From assembly GCF_004368965.1 (NCBI RefSeq), contig NZ_SORO01000001.1:2450001-2514000 (forward strand): DNA of 64,000 bases, written 5' to 3'. Under the pieces are notes generated by a model. The model was not told where the DNA came from, searched no databases, and saw nothing but the letters and a program-made list of their open reading frames with translations. Below are positions 35,723 through 44,923 of the stretch, piece after piece. The translations under genes were made by a program, and so were the position numbers. Every line of letters starts with the position of its first letter. The stretch's first letter is position 1. This DNA is from Leptospira meyeri. GTDB taxonomy: Bacteria > Spirochaetota > Leptospiria > Leptospirales > Leptospiraceae.

Positions 35723-36865
35723 TCAAAAGTTTTTCACAATAGAAACATTCACTCCAAAAGAGCCATATTCTTTGGCACTTTGAGAGGAGTTGAGATTGGG
35801 AACTGTGCTGAGTTCCACTGGAGTTTTCCCAGGTCCTAAATTATAACCGGACACTTCAGAAACACTAAAAGAAGATATTTGATAAAAACCACCGTATTTT
35901 AAACCAAAGGTATCAAAGAATTTCCAAACAAGTCCCATCTCGAATGAAACCGAAGCCCCTCCAAGTCCACGAGCCAAACCCTCTTTGGATTGAAAAATGG
36001 TTAAATCTGTTTTGGTGACGGGAGTACTAAATACAACTTGATTACTTGAATTGAGAGTTCCAGTTGATGAGTTTTCAATCCCGTAAGATGCCAGTTTTAA
36101 TTGTCCTGCAAATACAATAAGATCACCCATCATATAAAAATTCAACCAATCGGTAATAGAAGTCACAAAACCGTAGTTCATTCCATAATTTTTAGTTCGA
36201 AATTCAACAGTTCCTGTTGATAAAGCATAACCTTCTGTTACAGATTGTTCGCCAGTTCTTAAAAAAGGAAATTTTATTTGAAAGGATTGAAACGGTCCTT
36301 TGGAAGATAATTCAGAATAAGAAAAACTAAATTCATGCGAACTTGTTGGTGTAAGAAAATTTAACGGACCAACTCCAATTTTAAATCCTACTTCATTGAT
36401 CCCTGATCGAACTCGATCGTTCAAATACAATCCGTTTGTACTAAAACTGGTTCTTGTATCATTGTAATGTTCTCCTTTTGCATAAACGAGTCCAATAAAA
36501 AAATCTTCAGAGATTTGGTGAGAATATTTGATTCGAGGTGATACTGTAGAAGTTGGTCTTGATTCTGCACTTTCCGTAATAATCCCAGGAGGGTTCAAGT
36601 TGTTCGCCGTGCCAGAATTGACAAAACTTGATGCAACACGAGAAGAATTAAGAATGCTCGATACCGATTGTGGACCACCTTCCGATGGTGTTTGTGCAAA
36701 TTCTCCTGCAAGTTCGATCACTTTTAATCCTGATCCGAGTAAGGATGAAGATTTAGGTTTTGAATCCGAATTAGGTTCTGGGGGATTGGATTGATTTTGA
36801 GCCAGGAGAGGTGTGACTAGTAAAGCAAATACTAGGAAAAACTTTTTGCATATTCCATTCATCAT
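35723..36865 (-). CDS. Putative outer-membrane beta-barrel protein
   Basis: A 380-residue protein with a signal peptide ('KFFLVFALLVTPLLAQ'). After a Ser/Pro/Asn-rich linker, the sequence from ~100 onward alternates in amphipathic strands ('HEFSFSYSELSSKGPFQSF', 'VEFRTKNYGMNYGFVTSITDW', 'SVSFEMGLVWKFFDTFGLKYG') and ends in 'FGVNVSIVKNF', a terminal phenylalanine as in barrel proteins. It could be a porin or transport-associated barrel. No homologue is recognised by eye. It stands alone between the pirin and histidine kinase genes. Confidence 0.7.
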   Translation of the reverse strand: MMNGICKKFFLVFALLVTPLLAQNQSNPPEPNSDSKPKSSSLLGSGLKVIELAGEFAQTPSEGGPQSVSSILNSSRVASSFVNSGTANNLNPPGIITESAESRPTSTVSPRIKYSHQISEDFFIGLVYAKGEHYNDTRTSFSTNGLYLNDRVRSGINEVGFKIGVGPLNFLTPTSSHEFSFSYSELSSKGPFQSFQIKFPFLRTGEQSVTEGYALSTGTVEFRTKNYGMNYGFVTSITDWLNFYMMGDLIVFAGQLKLASYGIENSSTGTLNSSNQVVFSTPVTKTDLTIFQSKEGLARGLGGASVSFEMGLVWKFFDTFGLKYGGFYQISSFSVSEVSGYNLGPGKTPVELSTVPNLNSSQSAKEYGSFGVNVSIVKNF

Positions 36866-36949
36866 TTGTAAAAAATAAATTTTTGAAAAATAGAATCGAG
36901 AAAAAAAGAAAAGTATAAAGATAATTCGCTTTGGAAATTTAGAATGATG

Positions 36950-38221
36950 TTAGTTTGTTTTTGTGTGTTGTACTAATTGTATCAAAAAAGTAGAACCCAC
37001 TCCTGGTTCACTTTCTACCCAAATCTTACCTCCTTGTTTTTCTAAAAATTCTTTGCAGAGAATCAGTCCAAGTCCTGTTCCCGGTTCTTGCGCCGTACCT
37101 TTTGTTGAAGATTTATGGTCCAATCGAAAAAGATTTTCAATTTGTTCCTGCTTCATTCCCACTCCCCTATCTTTTACAAAGAAAATGATTTCATCTGTTT
37201 GAGATTCTGTTGTGAGTTTTTCAGTTTCCAATTTTGATTTAGAATGTATTTTTTTGTTTTGATGTAAAACTCCTACCGTTACTTCAGTATTAGCATTACT
37301 GTATTTGATGGCATTGGAAATTAAATTGCGGATTACAGTTTCAATCATAAATAAATCAGCATAAATTACTTGGTTTTTTGGAATTTGATTTGTAATAGTC
37401 ACATTTTTTTTGTTAGCTGATAGTGTTAAAAGGCCAATCACCCTTTCGACTAGATCAAAAAATTGAATAAATATAGGTTGGTAGTTTATATTTCCACTTT
37501 GAGACCTTGCCCAATCTAATAAATTTTCTAATAATGAATAAACTAAATCAGAAGATTCTTCCAACATTTTCAGGTAAGTTGTTCTTTCGATTTCAGAAAA
37601 TTTAGAATCTTTTTCGCTTAAAATTTTGGTAAATTCCCTCTGGGTGCCAAGTGGTCCACGCAAGTCATGAGCTATGATTGAAAAAAATTTATCTTTTGAT
37701 GAGTTGAGTTCTGCCAAACGAATTGCAGATTCCCGTAAATTCGTTTCCGCTAATTTTCGTTCTGTGATATTACGAACAATAGCACAATTGTATTGTTTTC
37801 CAGCATACTCGACCAAATTCACTGTCACTTCGATAGGAAAAGAGGTGCCATCTTTCCTTTGGTTGATTGTTTCGATTGAAAATGTTTTACGATCTAAAAT
37901 TTCCTGCCAATGAGCATTCCAAGTTTCGTGATTAAACAAAGGATCAACTTGAAACATTTGCATGGAGAGTAATTCTTCCTTCGTATAACCATAGTTTTGG
38001 CAGGCTGCATCATTTACGAAAACAATATTACCTTGAGAATCTAACCAAAGAATGGATTCTGAAATGGTATCAATCGAAAACTGTGTGAATTGCAGAGCAT
38101 GAATTAGGTTTGTTTGGTTGGCATCTTTGTTTTCCAAAGATTGTTTTAAGACTTGGTTTTCTGATTCCAAACGTTTCAGGTCAGCAAACAAAGTTTCATA
38201 TGTCTTAGGGAGAATCGACAT
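36950..38221 (-). CDS. PAS-domain sensor histidine kinase
   Basis: A 423-residue soluble sensor kinase with no transmembrane segment. An N-terminal coiled coil (~8-35) leads to a PAS domain (~50-155, 'ILWLDSQGNIVFVNDAACQ', 'KDGTSFPIEVTVN') with a PAC end ('RNITERKLAE'). The HisKA domain carries the phospho-acceptor H185 in 'SIIAHDLRGPLG', and the HATPase has the N box 'NLISNAIKYSNA', G1 'VKDRGVGM' and G2 'GTGLGLILCKEFLEKQGG'. It would sense an internal redox, light or small-molecule signal and phosphorylate an unlinked response regulator; no regulator gene is adjacent. Confidence 0.94.
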   Translation of the reverse strand: MSILPKTYETLFADLKRLESENQVLKQSLENKDANQTNLIHALQFTQFSIDTISESILWLDSQGNIVFVNDAACQNYGYTKEELLSMQMFQVDPLFNHETWNAHWQEILDRKTFSIETINQRKDGTSFPIEVTVNLVEYAGKQYNCAIVRNITERKLAETNLRESAIRLAELNSSKDKFFSIIAHDLRGPLGTQREFTKILSEKDSKFSEIERTTYLKMLEESSDLVYSLLENLLDWARSQSGNINYQPIFIQFFDLVERVIGLLTLSANKKNVTITNQIPKNQVIYADLFMIETVIRNLISNAIKYSNANTEVTVGVLHQNKKIHSKSKLETEKLTTESQTDEIIFFVKDRGVGMKQEQIENLFRLDHKSSTKGTAQEPGTGLGLILCKEFLEKQGGKIWVESEPGVGSTFLIQLVQHTKTN

Positions 38222-38353
38222 GGATGATTGGTAGGATCCAAATTATGAAAAAAATTGCCAAGAACTAAGTGTTGGATTTCTTTATTTCGTTGGGTATGAA
38301 TCTGGCTTGACTTACGTAGTATTCCTAGATAGATCTATACTCCCTGAAACGAT

Positions 38354-40105
38354 ATGTCTTGTTTATTTTGTCAGAAAGGATCCACTCAATTCTCTCGCAT
38401 GGAACCAGTTCGTGATGAACGGGTGACATTCCAATTTCCAACGGATGATATCGTAGGAAATTCCCTGAATCAATTCAAGGAAATTTATGAATGTAAGGAT
38501 TGTCATAGCCTTTGGTGGATCAAAACCAGAGGGACTGGAGATCCAAGATCCACCTATCCAGAGTTTTATGAGCAAACAGCAGAACGAATTGACGACCAGC
38601 GTTCAGAATTAATTCGTAATCCTACTGTTTCTCGTCTGATCGCTGCAAAGGAAACTTTGTTTCCTTACTCATTTTTTGATGAAGTTTTGGAGATTTTATC
38701 TAAAACTGAAACCGAAAAACTAAAAGTTTTATTTCTCAACCGAGATCCTAATTTACCTTCTACCGTGAAACGCTGGTTACGCCAATGGTTTCAAAGGGAA
38801 TATCCATTAGAGTTCCAAGGGATTCAAAAAAAAGGGTTCCCTAAGTCTTCGCATTTACTATTTCGTTTGGAAGAAAATGAAACAGTATTAGTTTCGGAAT
38901 TTATCGAAAGGGATCAATTTGTATGCATTACATTTAGTGAAAAAGATTATTTTATACAATCATTTGACCTCAATAAAAAAGAAATTCTTTGGAAGGAAAA
39001 AATCCAAAAACCTTTTGTCGAGGGGATAGACATTCCAATCCTTTTCTATCAATCCGGTTATCTTTGTTCTTACCAAGGATTCCAAAAAGGCTCGGAATAT
39101 TATTCAAAACTAAATCGACCGGACACTCTTTGTATTTATGATCTTTCTGGAAAAATCATTCTATCAATCAAACTGGCTTTTCATTGTTATGAAATCCTCT
39201 CGACTGAAGAGCGTGATGTCTCAGAAAATAGAATTGTACATAACTTTAATTTTACGATTCTTTCTGATACTTTGTATCTTCCTTATCAATCACAAATCCT
39301 AGTTTACGATTTGAATTCTGGAAAATTAAAGAAAACAATCGCATTGCCAAAATTTGAAATTTTTTCTGGTAGAGTTTTTGAAACAGAGTCTGGAAATCTT
39401 TTGTTTCATACCTTGAAAGGTATTTTTGGAATCAGTCCTACCGGCGAAGAGGTTTTTCAATATTTTTCTCCTTTCCATCCAGTGTTTATCGATTCACAAT
39501 TTCAATTTTATTTTTATTATGCGATTGTTGAATCGGCCAATACTGGAGAGAAAAAATTATTTGAACAAACCCATAGCTCGGGAATTTCTTTGGTTCGCGA
39601 GTTGGCATCTCCACCTGTAGAATTTCCTGGTGGGATTTATTTGCCATTTGTTTTAGATGGTTCGCTTCTTTTAGATTCTCAGCTAAATACCATCAAAGAA
39701 CTTTCCTTCAGCACAACAGATACTCTTGGACCACATTCTTTTGGTAGCGCCAAATCACCAGTGATAGTAACGGAAGATCGGATTATCATCACAGCCGATT
39801 ATTCTGGAGTTCGTATGATTGATTTTTTGGGAAATGTTGTTTTTGAAAAACAAATCCAAAGTGAAGTGATTTCCCTTTTTACCTTTGATGGAAAACATAC
39901 AATTTTGATTTTGAGTATCTTTGATGAATATTGCGAAGAAGAACAAATTGAACTCACTTTACTCTCTCCCAATGGAAAAGAGCTGAAACAGAAAATTCTA
40001 CCTGGTCCGAAAGGGTTGTCGGTGAGTTTTGATGGCATTTGTATTTTTACAAAAAACAATCAATTGTTCTCCATTGATTTATTTGAGACAGAAGAATCCA
40101 AATGA
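38354..40105 (+). CDS. Zinc-ribbon/propeller-like protein, function unknown
   Basis: A 583-residue protein with no signal peptide. Cysteines 3 and 6 ('SCLFCQ') and 47 and 50 ('YECKDCHS') form a likely four-cysteine zinc site. From ~180 to the end the sequence consists of repeating beta blades ('SFDLNKKEILWKEKIQKPF', 'CIYDLSGKIILSIKLA', 'LVYDLNSGKLKKTIALP', 'SADYSG'-like turns), consistent with a beta-propeller. The gene overlaps the next one by four bases (ATGA), so its product probably works with the 7TM SpoIIE phosphatase, for example as its intracellular partner. The function is otherwise unknown. Confidence 0.7.
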   Translation: MSCLFCQKGSTQFSRMEPVRDERVTFQFPTDDIVGNSLNQFKEIYECKDCHSLWWIKTRGTGDPRSTYPEFYEQTAERIDDQRSELIRNPTVSRLIAAKETLFPYSFFDEVLEILSKTETEKLKVLFLNRDPNLPSTVKRWLRQWFQREYPLEFQGIQKKGFPKSSHLLFRLEENETVLVSEFIERDQFVCITFSEKDYFIQSFDLNKKEILWKEKIQKPFVEGIDIPILFYQSGYLCSYQGFQKGSEYYSKLNRPDTLCIYDLSGKIILSIKLAFHCYEILSTEERDVSENRIVHNFNFTILSDTLYLPYQSQILVYDLNSGKLKKTIALPKFEIFSGRVFETESGNLLFHTLKGIFGISPTGEEVFQYFSPFHPVFIDSQFQFYFYYAIVESANTGEKKLFEQTHSSGISLVRELASPPVEFPGGIYLPFVLDGSLLLDSQLNTIKELSFSTTDTLGPHSFGSAKSPVIVTEDRIIITADYSGVRMIDFLGNVVFEKQIQSEVISLFTFDGKHTILILSIFDEYCEEEQIELTLLSPNGKELKQKILPGPKGLSVSFDGICIFTKNNQLFSIDLFETEESK

Positions 40106-42129
40106 TTTTTTTTCAGAAAAAAAGATTTCTCTTTGTATTGGTTTTGTTTTTAGGAACTTCTCAAATTGAGAGCGAGGAATCTATCATCGACATCAAGGAT
40201 TGTGACGTTTCACCAATCTATTTAGCAAATTCGATATTAGTTTTGGAAGATCCAACAAATCGATTAAATTTCGAAGATATTATATCGCCAAAATATGAAT
40301 CACAATTTTTAAAAGTAAAGTCTTCAAAGGAGGCATTTAATTTTTCTTATTCAAACTCTACCTATTGGCTGAAGGTTTCGTTAGAGAATCAAAGTTTCTC
40401 TTCTAAAGAGGTTACCTTTGTTGTTTCGTATCCAAGATTAGAAACTTTGGATTTTTATTTCCGTAACCCAAAAAAAATTAAAAAGATTTCTTCGGGTTAT
40501 TCGGTTCCGATGGTGAATCGTCCTTATCAAAGTCGATTTTTTGTATTTCCAATTTCTTTTCCTGAAAATTCTCATGCGACTGTTTATTTCAAAGTAAAAT
40601 CACCAAACTCTATCAATCTCCCCATTCAATTATGGAATAAAGATCTATATGAGAGGCATGAAATTAATGATCATGTTATTCAAGCCATTTATTTTGGAAT
40701 TGCATTTGCAATGGCTCTGTTTAATTTGTTTTTGTTTTTTATACTCAATGATAAAAACTATTTTTTATATGTTCTTGTGGTTACGAGTACCGCAGTAACG
40801 ATTGCTTCGCATAACGGAATTGCTTCTGAATATTTATGGAAATATTCTCCGTGGATGGACCAATATTCGGTGAATCTTTTTATTTCCGTCGTCTTAATCT
40901 TTTTTTTAATTTTTATGCGAAATTTGTTAAATACCAAGCAGATCATTCCTAAACTAGATCGATGGAGTTTTGTTTTTATTCTGATACAAATCGTATTACC
41001 TATTTTATACATTTATTCCTTCGAGTCCTGGATTAAAACTCTAGTGTTTAGTCATACAATTACATCTTTTTGGATTTTAATCATTGGTATTTTATGTTCG
41101 TTCCAAAGACAGAGAATTGCCTATTTTTTTCTCCTAGCCTTTGCATTTTTGTTTTTTGCTTTGATTCTTTCTACTTTGCGTGCGTTGGGTTATCTTCCTA
41201 CCAATTCCTTTACCATTGACGGCCCACAATTTGGATCGGCTGCTGAAATGATGTTGCTTGCATTTGCGTTGGCGGATCGTTACCATACCATCATCAGAGA
41301 AAAAGAAACTGCGGAAGAACAAGTTAAACTTAATTTAGAAAAATCAAATTTTGACTTAGAAGAAAAGGTGAAAGAAAGGACCTTCACTTTAAATCGTACT
41401 CTCAATGCAATGAAACGAGACCTATTCGTTGCTAAAAAAATCCAAGAGAATTCTTTGGCTATTGATTCCAATCTTATCAAACAATTAAATTTAGTGTATC
41501 GTTATCTTCCTGTATCGGAAGTGGGTGGTGATTTTTTTGACTTAAGCCTACTAAAAGAATCAAAGTATAGAATATTAATCTCTGACGCCACGGGGCATGG
41601 GGTTCATGCAGCAATGATCACAATGGCAATCAAAGGATTGTATGACCCTATCAAAAACTTTGAATTACCACCTGCTAAAATTTTGGAGATTTTTAATGAA
41701 GAGTTTATGGATAACTTTGTTTCTTTGAATAGCCTTTTGACGGCAATGATCCTCGATATCGATTTAATAGAAAAAAAAATCCAATACGCCTCTGCAGGAC
41801 ATCCTTCGGCAGTGTTGCTAAAGAAAGAAAAAATCGAACTTCTTTCGAAAACGGGTAGGATGATAGGGCTTAAAAAACAAACCAGATACGAACAATCCGA
41901 AATTACTTTTGAGAAGGGAGATCGACTTTTTGTCTTTACCGATGGAGTTTTTGAGGCTTTCAACGCAAAAGAAGAAGAATTTGGCGAAGAATCTCTTTAC
42001 CACCTCTTTCAATCCACTCGTATGCAAAGTCTGGATGAGGTGGTCGTCCATCTCCTAAAAACACTACAAAATTTCCTAAACGGTCAGGATCGTCAGGACG
42101 ACTTGACCATCCTCGGACTGGATTTATAA
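40102..42129 (+). CDS. 7TM-DISM receptor with SpoIIE-type PP2C phosphatase domain
   Basis: A 675-residue signalling protein. A signal-type N-terminus precedes an extracytoplasmic 7TMR-DISMED2 beta domain (~30-180), seven membrane helices (~190-390), a coiled-coil linker (~400-440, 'EETAEEQVKLNLEKSNFDLE') and a SpoIIE/PP2C phosphatase domain (~455-675) with 'VSEVGGDFFDLSLL', 'SDATGHGVHAAMITM', 'ASAGHPSAVLLKK', 'FVFTDGVFEAFNA' and 'QDDLTILGL'. It likely converts an envelope ligand into dephosphorylation of an anti-sigma-factor antagonist. It overlaps the upstream gene by four bases. Such proteins are numerous in Leptospira. Confidence 0.93.
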   Translation: MIFFQKKRFLFVLVLFLGTSQIESEESIIDIKDCDVSPIYLANSILVLEDPTNRLNFEDIISPKYESQFLKVKSSKEAFNFSYSNSTYWLKVSLENQSFSSKEVTFVVSYPRLETLDFYFRNPKKIKKISSGYSVPMVNRPYQSRFFVFPISFPENSHATVYFKVKSPNSINLPIQLWNKDLYERHEINDHVIQAIYFGIAFAMALFNLFLFFILNDKNYFLYVLVVTSTAVTIASHNGIASEYLWKYSPWMDQYSVNLFISVVLIFFLIFMRNLLNTKQIIPKLDRWSFVFILIQIVLPILYIYSFESWIKTLVFSHTITSFWILIIGILCSFQRQRIAYFFLLAFAFLFFALILSTLRALGYLPTNSFTIDGPQFGSAAEMMLLAFALADRYHTIIREKETAEEQVKLNLEKSNFDLEEKVKERTFTLNRTLNAMKRDLFVAKKIQENSLAIDSNLIKQLNLVYRYLPVSEVGGDFFDLSLLKESKYRILISDATGHGVHAAMITMAIKGLYDPIKNFELPPAKILEIFNEEFMDNFVSLNSLLTAMILDIDLIEKKIQYASAGHPSAVLLKKEKIELLSKTGRMIGLKKQTRYEQSEITFEKGDRLFVFTDGVFEAFNAKEEEFGEESLYHLFQSTRMQSLDEVVVHLLKTLQNFLNGQDRQDDLTILGLDL

Positions 42130-42229
42130 TTTTTTTGGGAAAATTAGTTTAATATTAAATAAATACAATATCAAATCACTTCATATCATAGTCTATTTCC
42201 TAAATAGTAAATCAATATTGGAGAACCTT

Positions 42230-43306
42230 GTGAAATCATTATTTTCAGAAGCGAAGTTAGGAAACCTTACCTTAAAGAATAAAGTAGTGATGGCCCCCAT
42301 GACCCGTTCCCGTTCCATCGGAAACGTGCCAGGAGAAATCGTCGCAACTTATTATGAACAAAGAGCTGAAGCTGGACTCATCGTGACAGAAGGAACTTCT
42401 CCCTCTCCGAATGGTCTTGGTTATGCGAGAATTCCTGGAATTTTTTCAGAAGAACAAACCAAAGCCTGGAAAAAAGTCACAGACAAAGTGCATGCAAAAG
42501 GAAGTAAAATTTTTGTTCAACTTATGCATACAGGTCGTATTGGACATGAATTGAATTTACCGAAAGGTGCTAAAGTTTTGGGGCCATCGGCAATCCCTGC
42601 TAAAGGACAAATGTGGACTGATGTAGAAGGAATGAAAGAAAATGCGGTGCCGAAAGAAATGTCAAAAGCTGAATTAAAAGAAACTATCGAAGAATTTGTT
42701 TTTGCATCTCAAAATGCAATCAAAGCCGGCTTTGATGGAGTTGAATTACATGCAGCTAATGGCTACTTATTAGAACAATTTTTGCACCCATCTTCAAACA
42801 AACGCACAGACGAATATGGTGGTTCCATTGAAAACCGAATTCGATTTATTTTAGAGGTGGCAAAGGCAGTTAGTACCACTATCGGCAAAGAGAAAACGGC
42901 CATTCGTTTATCTCCATATGGTGCCTTTAACGATCTTTTCCCATTTCCTGAAACTCATGACGAATATTCATTGTTAGCTGAAAAGTTAAATGAAATTGGA
43001 ATTGTATATATCCATTTAGTGGATCATTCTTCTATGGGTGCTCCCAAGGTAGAGCCAGAAACAGTTCAGAACATAAGAAAAGCATTCAAAGGAACACTCA
43101 TCCTTAGCGGTGGTTATGATGCAGAACGAGCAGAAAAAGATTTATCTTCTGGTCTTGCGGACTTAGTTGCGTTTGGAAAACCATTCTTAGCTAATCCTGA
43201 TTTAGTCACCCGGTTCCAAAAAAACATTCCTTTGGTTTCTTTTGATCAAACCACTTTGTATACAGCTGATGAAAAAGGTTATATCGACTATCCAATAGCA
43301 AGCTAA
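42230..43306 (+). CDS. Old Yellow Enzyme-type alkene reductase
   Basis: A 358-residue FMN-dependent NADH:flavin oxidoreductase of the Old Yellow Enzyme family, reducing activated C=C bonds of enones. Signature segments are 'LFSEAKLGNLTLKNKVVMAPMTRSR', 'LMHTGRIGHEL', 'GVELHAANGYLLEQFLHPSSNKRTDEYGGS' and 'LSGGYDAERAEKDLSSGLADLVAFGKPFLANPDL', all in normal order. The start is taken as GTG 42230 (MKSLFSEAKLG) with GGAG seven bases upstream; an in-frame TTG at 42218 is the alternative. It stands alone, followed by a structured spacer. Confidence 0.94.
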   Translation: MKSLFSEAKLGNLTLKNKVVMAPMTRSRSIGNVPGEIVATYYEQRAEAGLIVTEGTSPSPNGLGYARIPGIFSEEQTKAWKKVTDKVHAKGSKIFVQLMHTGRIGHELNLPKGAKVLGPSAIPAKGQMWTDVEGMKENAVPKEMSKAELKETIEEFVFASQNAIKAGFDGVELHAANGYLLEQFLHPSSNKRTDEYGGSIENRIRFILEVAKAVSTTIGKEKTAIRLSPYGAFNDLFPFPETHDEYSLLAEKLNEIGIVYIHLVDHSSMGAPKVEPETVQNIRKAFKGTLILSGGYDAERAEKDLSSGLADLVAFGKPFLANPDLVTRFQKNIPLVSFDQTTLYTADEKGYIDYPIAS

Positions 43307-43371
43307 CTACCATTCACCGTAAAACAGTAACGATTGTGTTTCTTTTTATGGTGCCTCAAATGAAAACAATA

Positions 43372-43453
43372 GCGGACTCTTATGGTGGCTGACCGGGCTA
43401 CTACGGGGTCCGCTTTCGCTCCCGTCACCTACCATCTAACGTTGGCAGGTGAC
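43372..43453 (+). other. Two adjacent hairpins in the spacer before carbonic anhydrase
   Basis: The 305-bp spacer 43307-43611 is GC-richer than its surroundings. GCGGAC (43372-43377) pairs with GTCCGC (43408-43413), and GTCACCT (43424-43430) pairs perfectly with AGGTGAC (43447-43453), with an inner CCA/TGG pair. No T tract follows, so a simple terminator is unlikely. No open frame with a ribosome-binding site is present. Confidence 0.45.
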
Positions 43454-43611
43454 CAAGCCCTTCGTATCCCTGGCACAGAAATCTAATCTTAAAGAATTCA
43501 TCTCCAGTCCTTTGGCCGTTTGCTAAATCCACTGTACAAATCTGAAACGGAAATCCGGAATCCAAGATTCCTTTTCTTGTCTACTTCGTTATAGTGAATT
43601 TTATTTCCATT

Positions 43612-44220
43612 ATGTCGAACATACTCATCCAACAAGAAACAAGCAAAGTCCATAAAGAAGTCCTCGGTGCGAATGAAAAATACGCATCTGAATTTGGGAA
43701 AAAGGGAGAATTGGCCCTTCCTCCTGCAAGAAGTTTTACCATCCTCACCTGTATGGATGCAAGACTGGATCCAGCTAAATATGCAGGACTAGCCGAAGGG
43801 GATGCCCATGTGATCCGAAATGCTGGCGGACGTGCAAGTGATGATGCCATTCGATCTCTGGTCATTTCCTATAAATTGTTAGGGACCAAAGAATTCTTTG
43901 TCATCCACCACTCAGATTGCGGAATGCAACTTTTTACAGATCCCATCATACGGAACCTCCTTTCTAAAAGTTTGAAAACAGCGACCATTGATTCGAATGG
44001 ATGGCGCAATTTAGAAGAATCTGGTGGCTCTGAAGAAGCGAAATTCATTCCTTTTTTGACATTTGAAAATTTGGAACAAAGTGTCATTGATGATGTCAAA
44101 CGAATTCGAAACCATCCTTTGATTCCCAAAGACATTCCGGTTTATGGATATTATTACGATGTTAAAACAGGAAAGTTAGTCGAAGTGAAAGAAGCTTCGA
44201 AGATTGGAAGAGCATCGTAA
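43612..44220 (+). CDS. Beta-class carbonic anhydrase
   Basis: A 202-residue zinc enzyme interconverting CO2 and bicarbonate in the cytoplasm. The metal site is complete: C47, D49 and R51 in '[11 protein letters not shown]', H100 and C103 in '[10 protein letters not shown]'. '[17 protein letters not shown]' is also typical of the family. It resembles the short Mycobacterium/Methanobacterium type clade (DUF/COG0288). ATG 43612 is chosen over an upstream GTG at 43594; no strong Shine-Dalgarno is visible for either. It supplies bicarbonate for carboxylases and is usually transcribed alone. Confidence 0.94.
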   Translation: MSNILIQQETSKVHKEVLGANEKYASEFGKKGELALPPARSFTILTCMDARLDPAKYAGLAEGDAHVIRNAGGRASDDAIRSLVISYKLLGTKEFFVIHHSDCGMQLFTDPIIRNLLSKSLKTATIDSNGWRNLEESGGSEEAKFIPFLTFENLEQSVIDDVKRIRNHPLIPKDIPVYGYYYDVKTGKLVEVKEASKIGRAS

Positions 44221-44404
44221 ATCCAAACGAACCAACCGTTGATTCAAAAAAGAATCTCCTTTTAATCCCAGCGAACAAGGATTCGTTGGGACCCTCCCTA
44301 TATTCAAAAATATTTTTGAAAACAACATAAGAAAATTTCGAAACATGAACTTCTCTAGAATATATTTTTGATTCTTGAGAATTGTATTTTCTTCTCAGGG
44401 TTAT

Positions 44405-44483
44405 TGTGGTAGATGGACGTCAATGGGTGGCGGGTCTAGTTCCCCTCCCTAATCGGGCGGGGATACCGATATCCAATCTGTAC
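44405..44483 (+). repeat. Dispersed GC-rich intergenic repeat, copy B
   Basis: Second copy of the element described at 8001. It lies in the 348-bp spacer between carbonic anhydrase and arsR, ending 34 bp before the arsR -35 box. The invariant core TGGGTGGCGGGTCTAGTTCC starts at 44423. GGGCGGGG follows the loop TAATC, then GGATACCGATATCC forms a second small stem and the element ends TCTGTAC. The same reading frame as in the other copies encodes 'WVAGLVPLPNRAGI' and continues to a stop at about 44508. Confidence 0.8.
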
Positions 44484-44517
44484 CTGCGAAATTCCCCGAA
44501 CTTATAGCAAATCTCAA

Positions 44518-44576
44518 TTGACAGAAGTTTGTGGTCTTATTAATTTAACCAAATGGTTAATTATCTAAATGGTTAA
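44518..44576 (+). promoter_or_regulatory. arsR promoter with overlapping palindromic operator
   Basis: TTGACA (44518-44523) and TAATTT (44541-44546) are separated by 17 bp, a good sigma-70 promoter. The palindrome TTAACCAAATGGTTAA (44545-44560) overlaps the -10 and start point. Its right half ATGGTTAA repeats at 44569-44576, where it forms the arsR start codon. Binding of the ArsR-type protein would block its own transcription. Confidence 0.75.
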
Positions 44577-44922
44577 ATTGCAAGATTCGGAAGAAACTCT
44601 CAATGCAACGTTCCAAGCATTAGCAGATCCAACTCGTAGAAAGATACTGATGCAACTTGTATCTGGTGAAGCAACAGTTCTCGAATTGGCCGAACCATTT
44701 CAAATGAGTCTCCCTGGGATTTCCAAACATCTAAAGGTTTTGGAAAAAGCCGGACTTATTGAAAAAGGGAAGGCCGCACAGTTTCGACCTTGTCGTTTAA
44801 AAGTGGAAGCGCTTCAGGAAGCCAATCAATGGCTAGAACAATATAAAAAATTATGGGAAGAGCGATTGGATCGTTTGGATGCATATTTAACCGAATTACA
44901 AAAATCGAAAGGAAATTATTAA
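44569..44922 (+). CDS. ArsR-family winged-helix regulator
   Basis: A 117-residue ArsR/SmtB-type repressor. The winged helix is 'LNATFQALADPTRRKILMQL' followed by 'TVLELAEPFQMSLPGISKHLKVLEKAGLIEKGK'. It lacks the cysteine pairs used for metal sensing (the only cysteine is in 'FRPCRLK'), like the non-metal members that sit beside SRPBCC (AHSA1) genes. The start codon lies inside a repeated half-site of its own operator, and there is no Shine-Dalgarno; with a start point near 44553 the leader would be under 20 bases. It heads an operon with the double SRPBCC protein one base downstream. Confidence 0.92.
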   Translation: MVKLQDSEETLNATFQALADPTRRKILMQLVSGEATVLELAEPFQMSLPGISKHLKVLEKAGLIEKGKAAQFRPCRLKVEALQEANQWLEQYKKLWEERLDRLDAYLTELQKSKGNY

Positions 44923-44923
44923 A

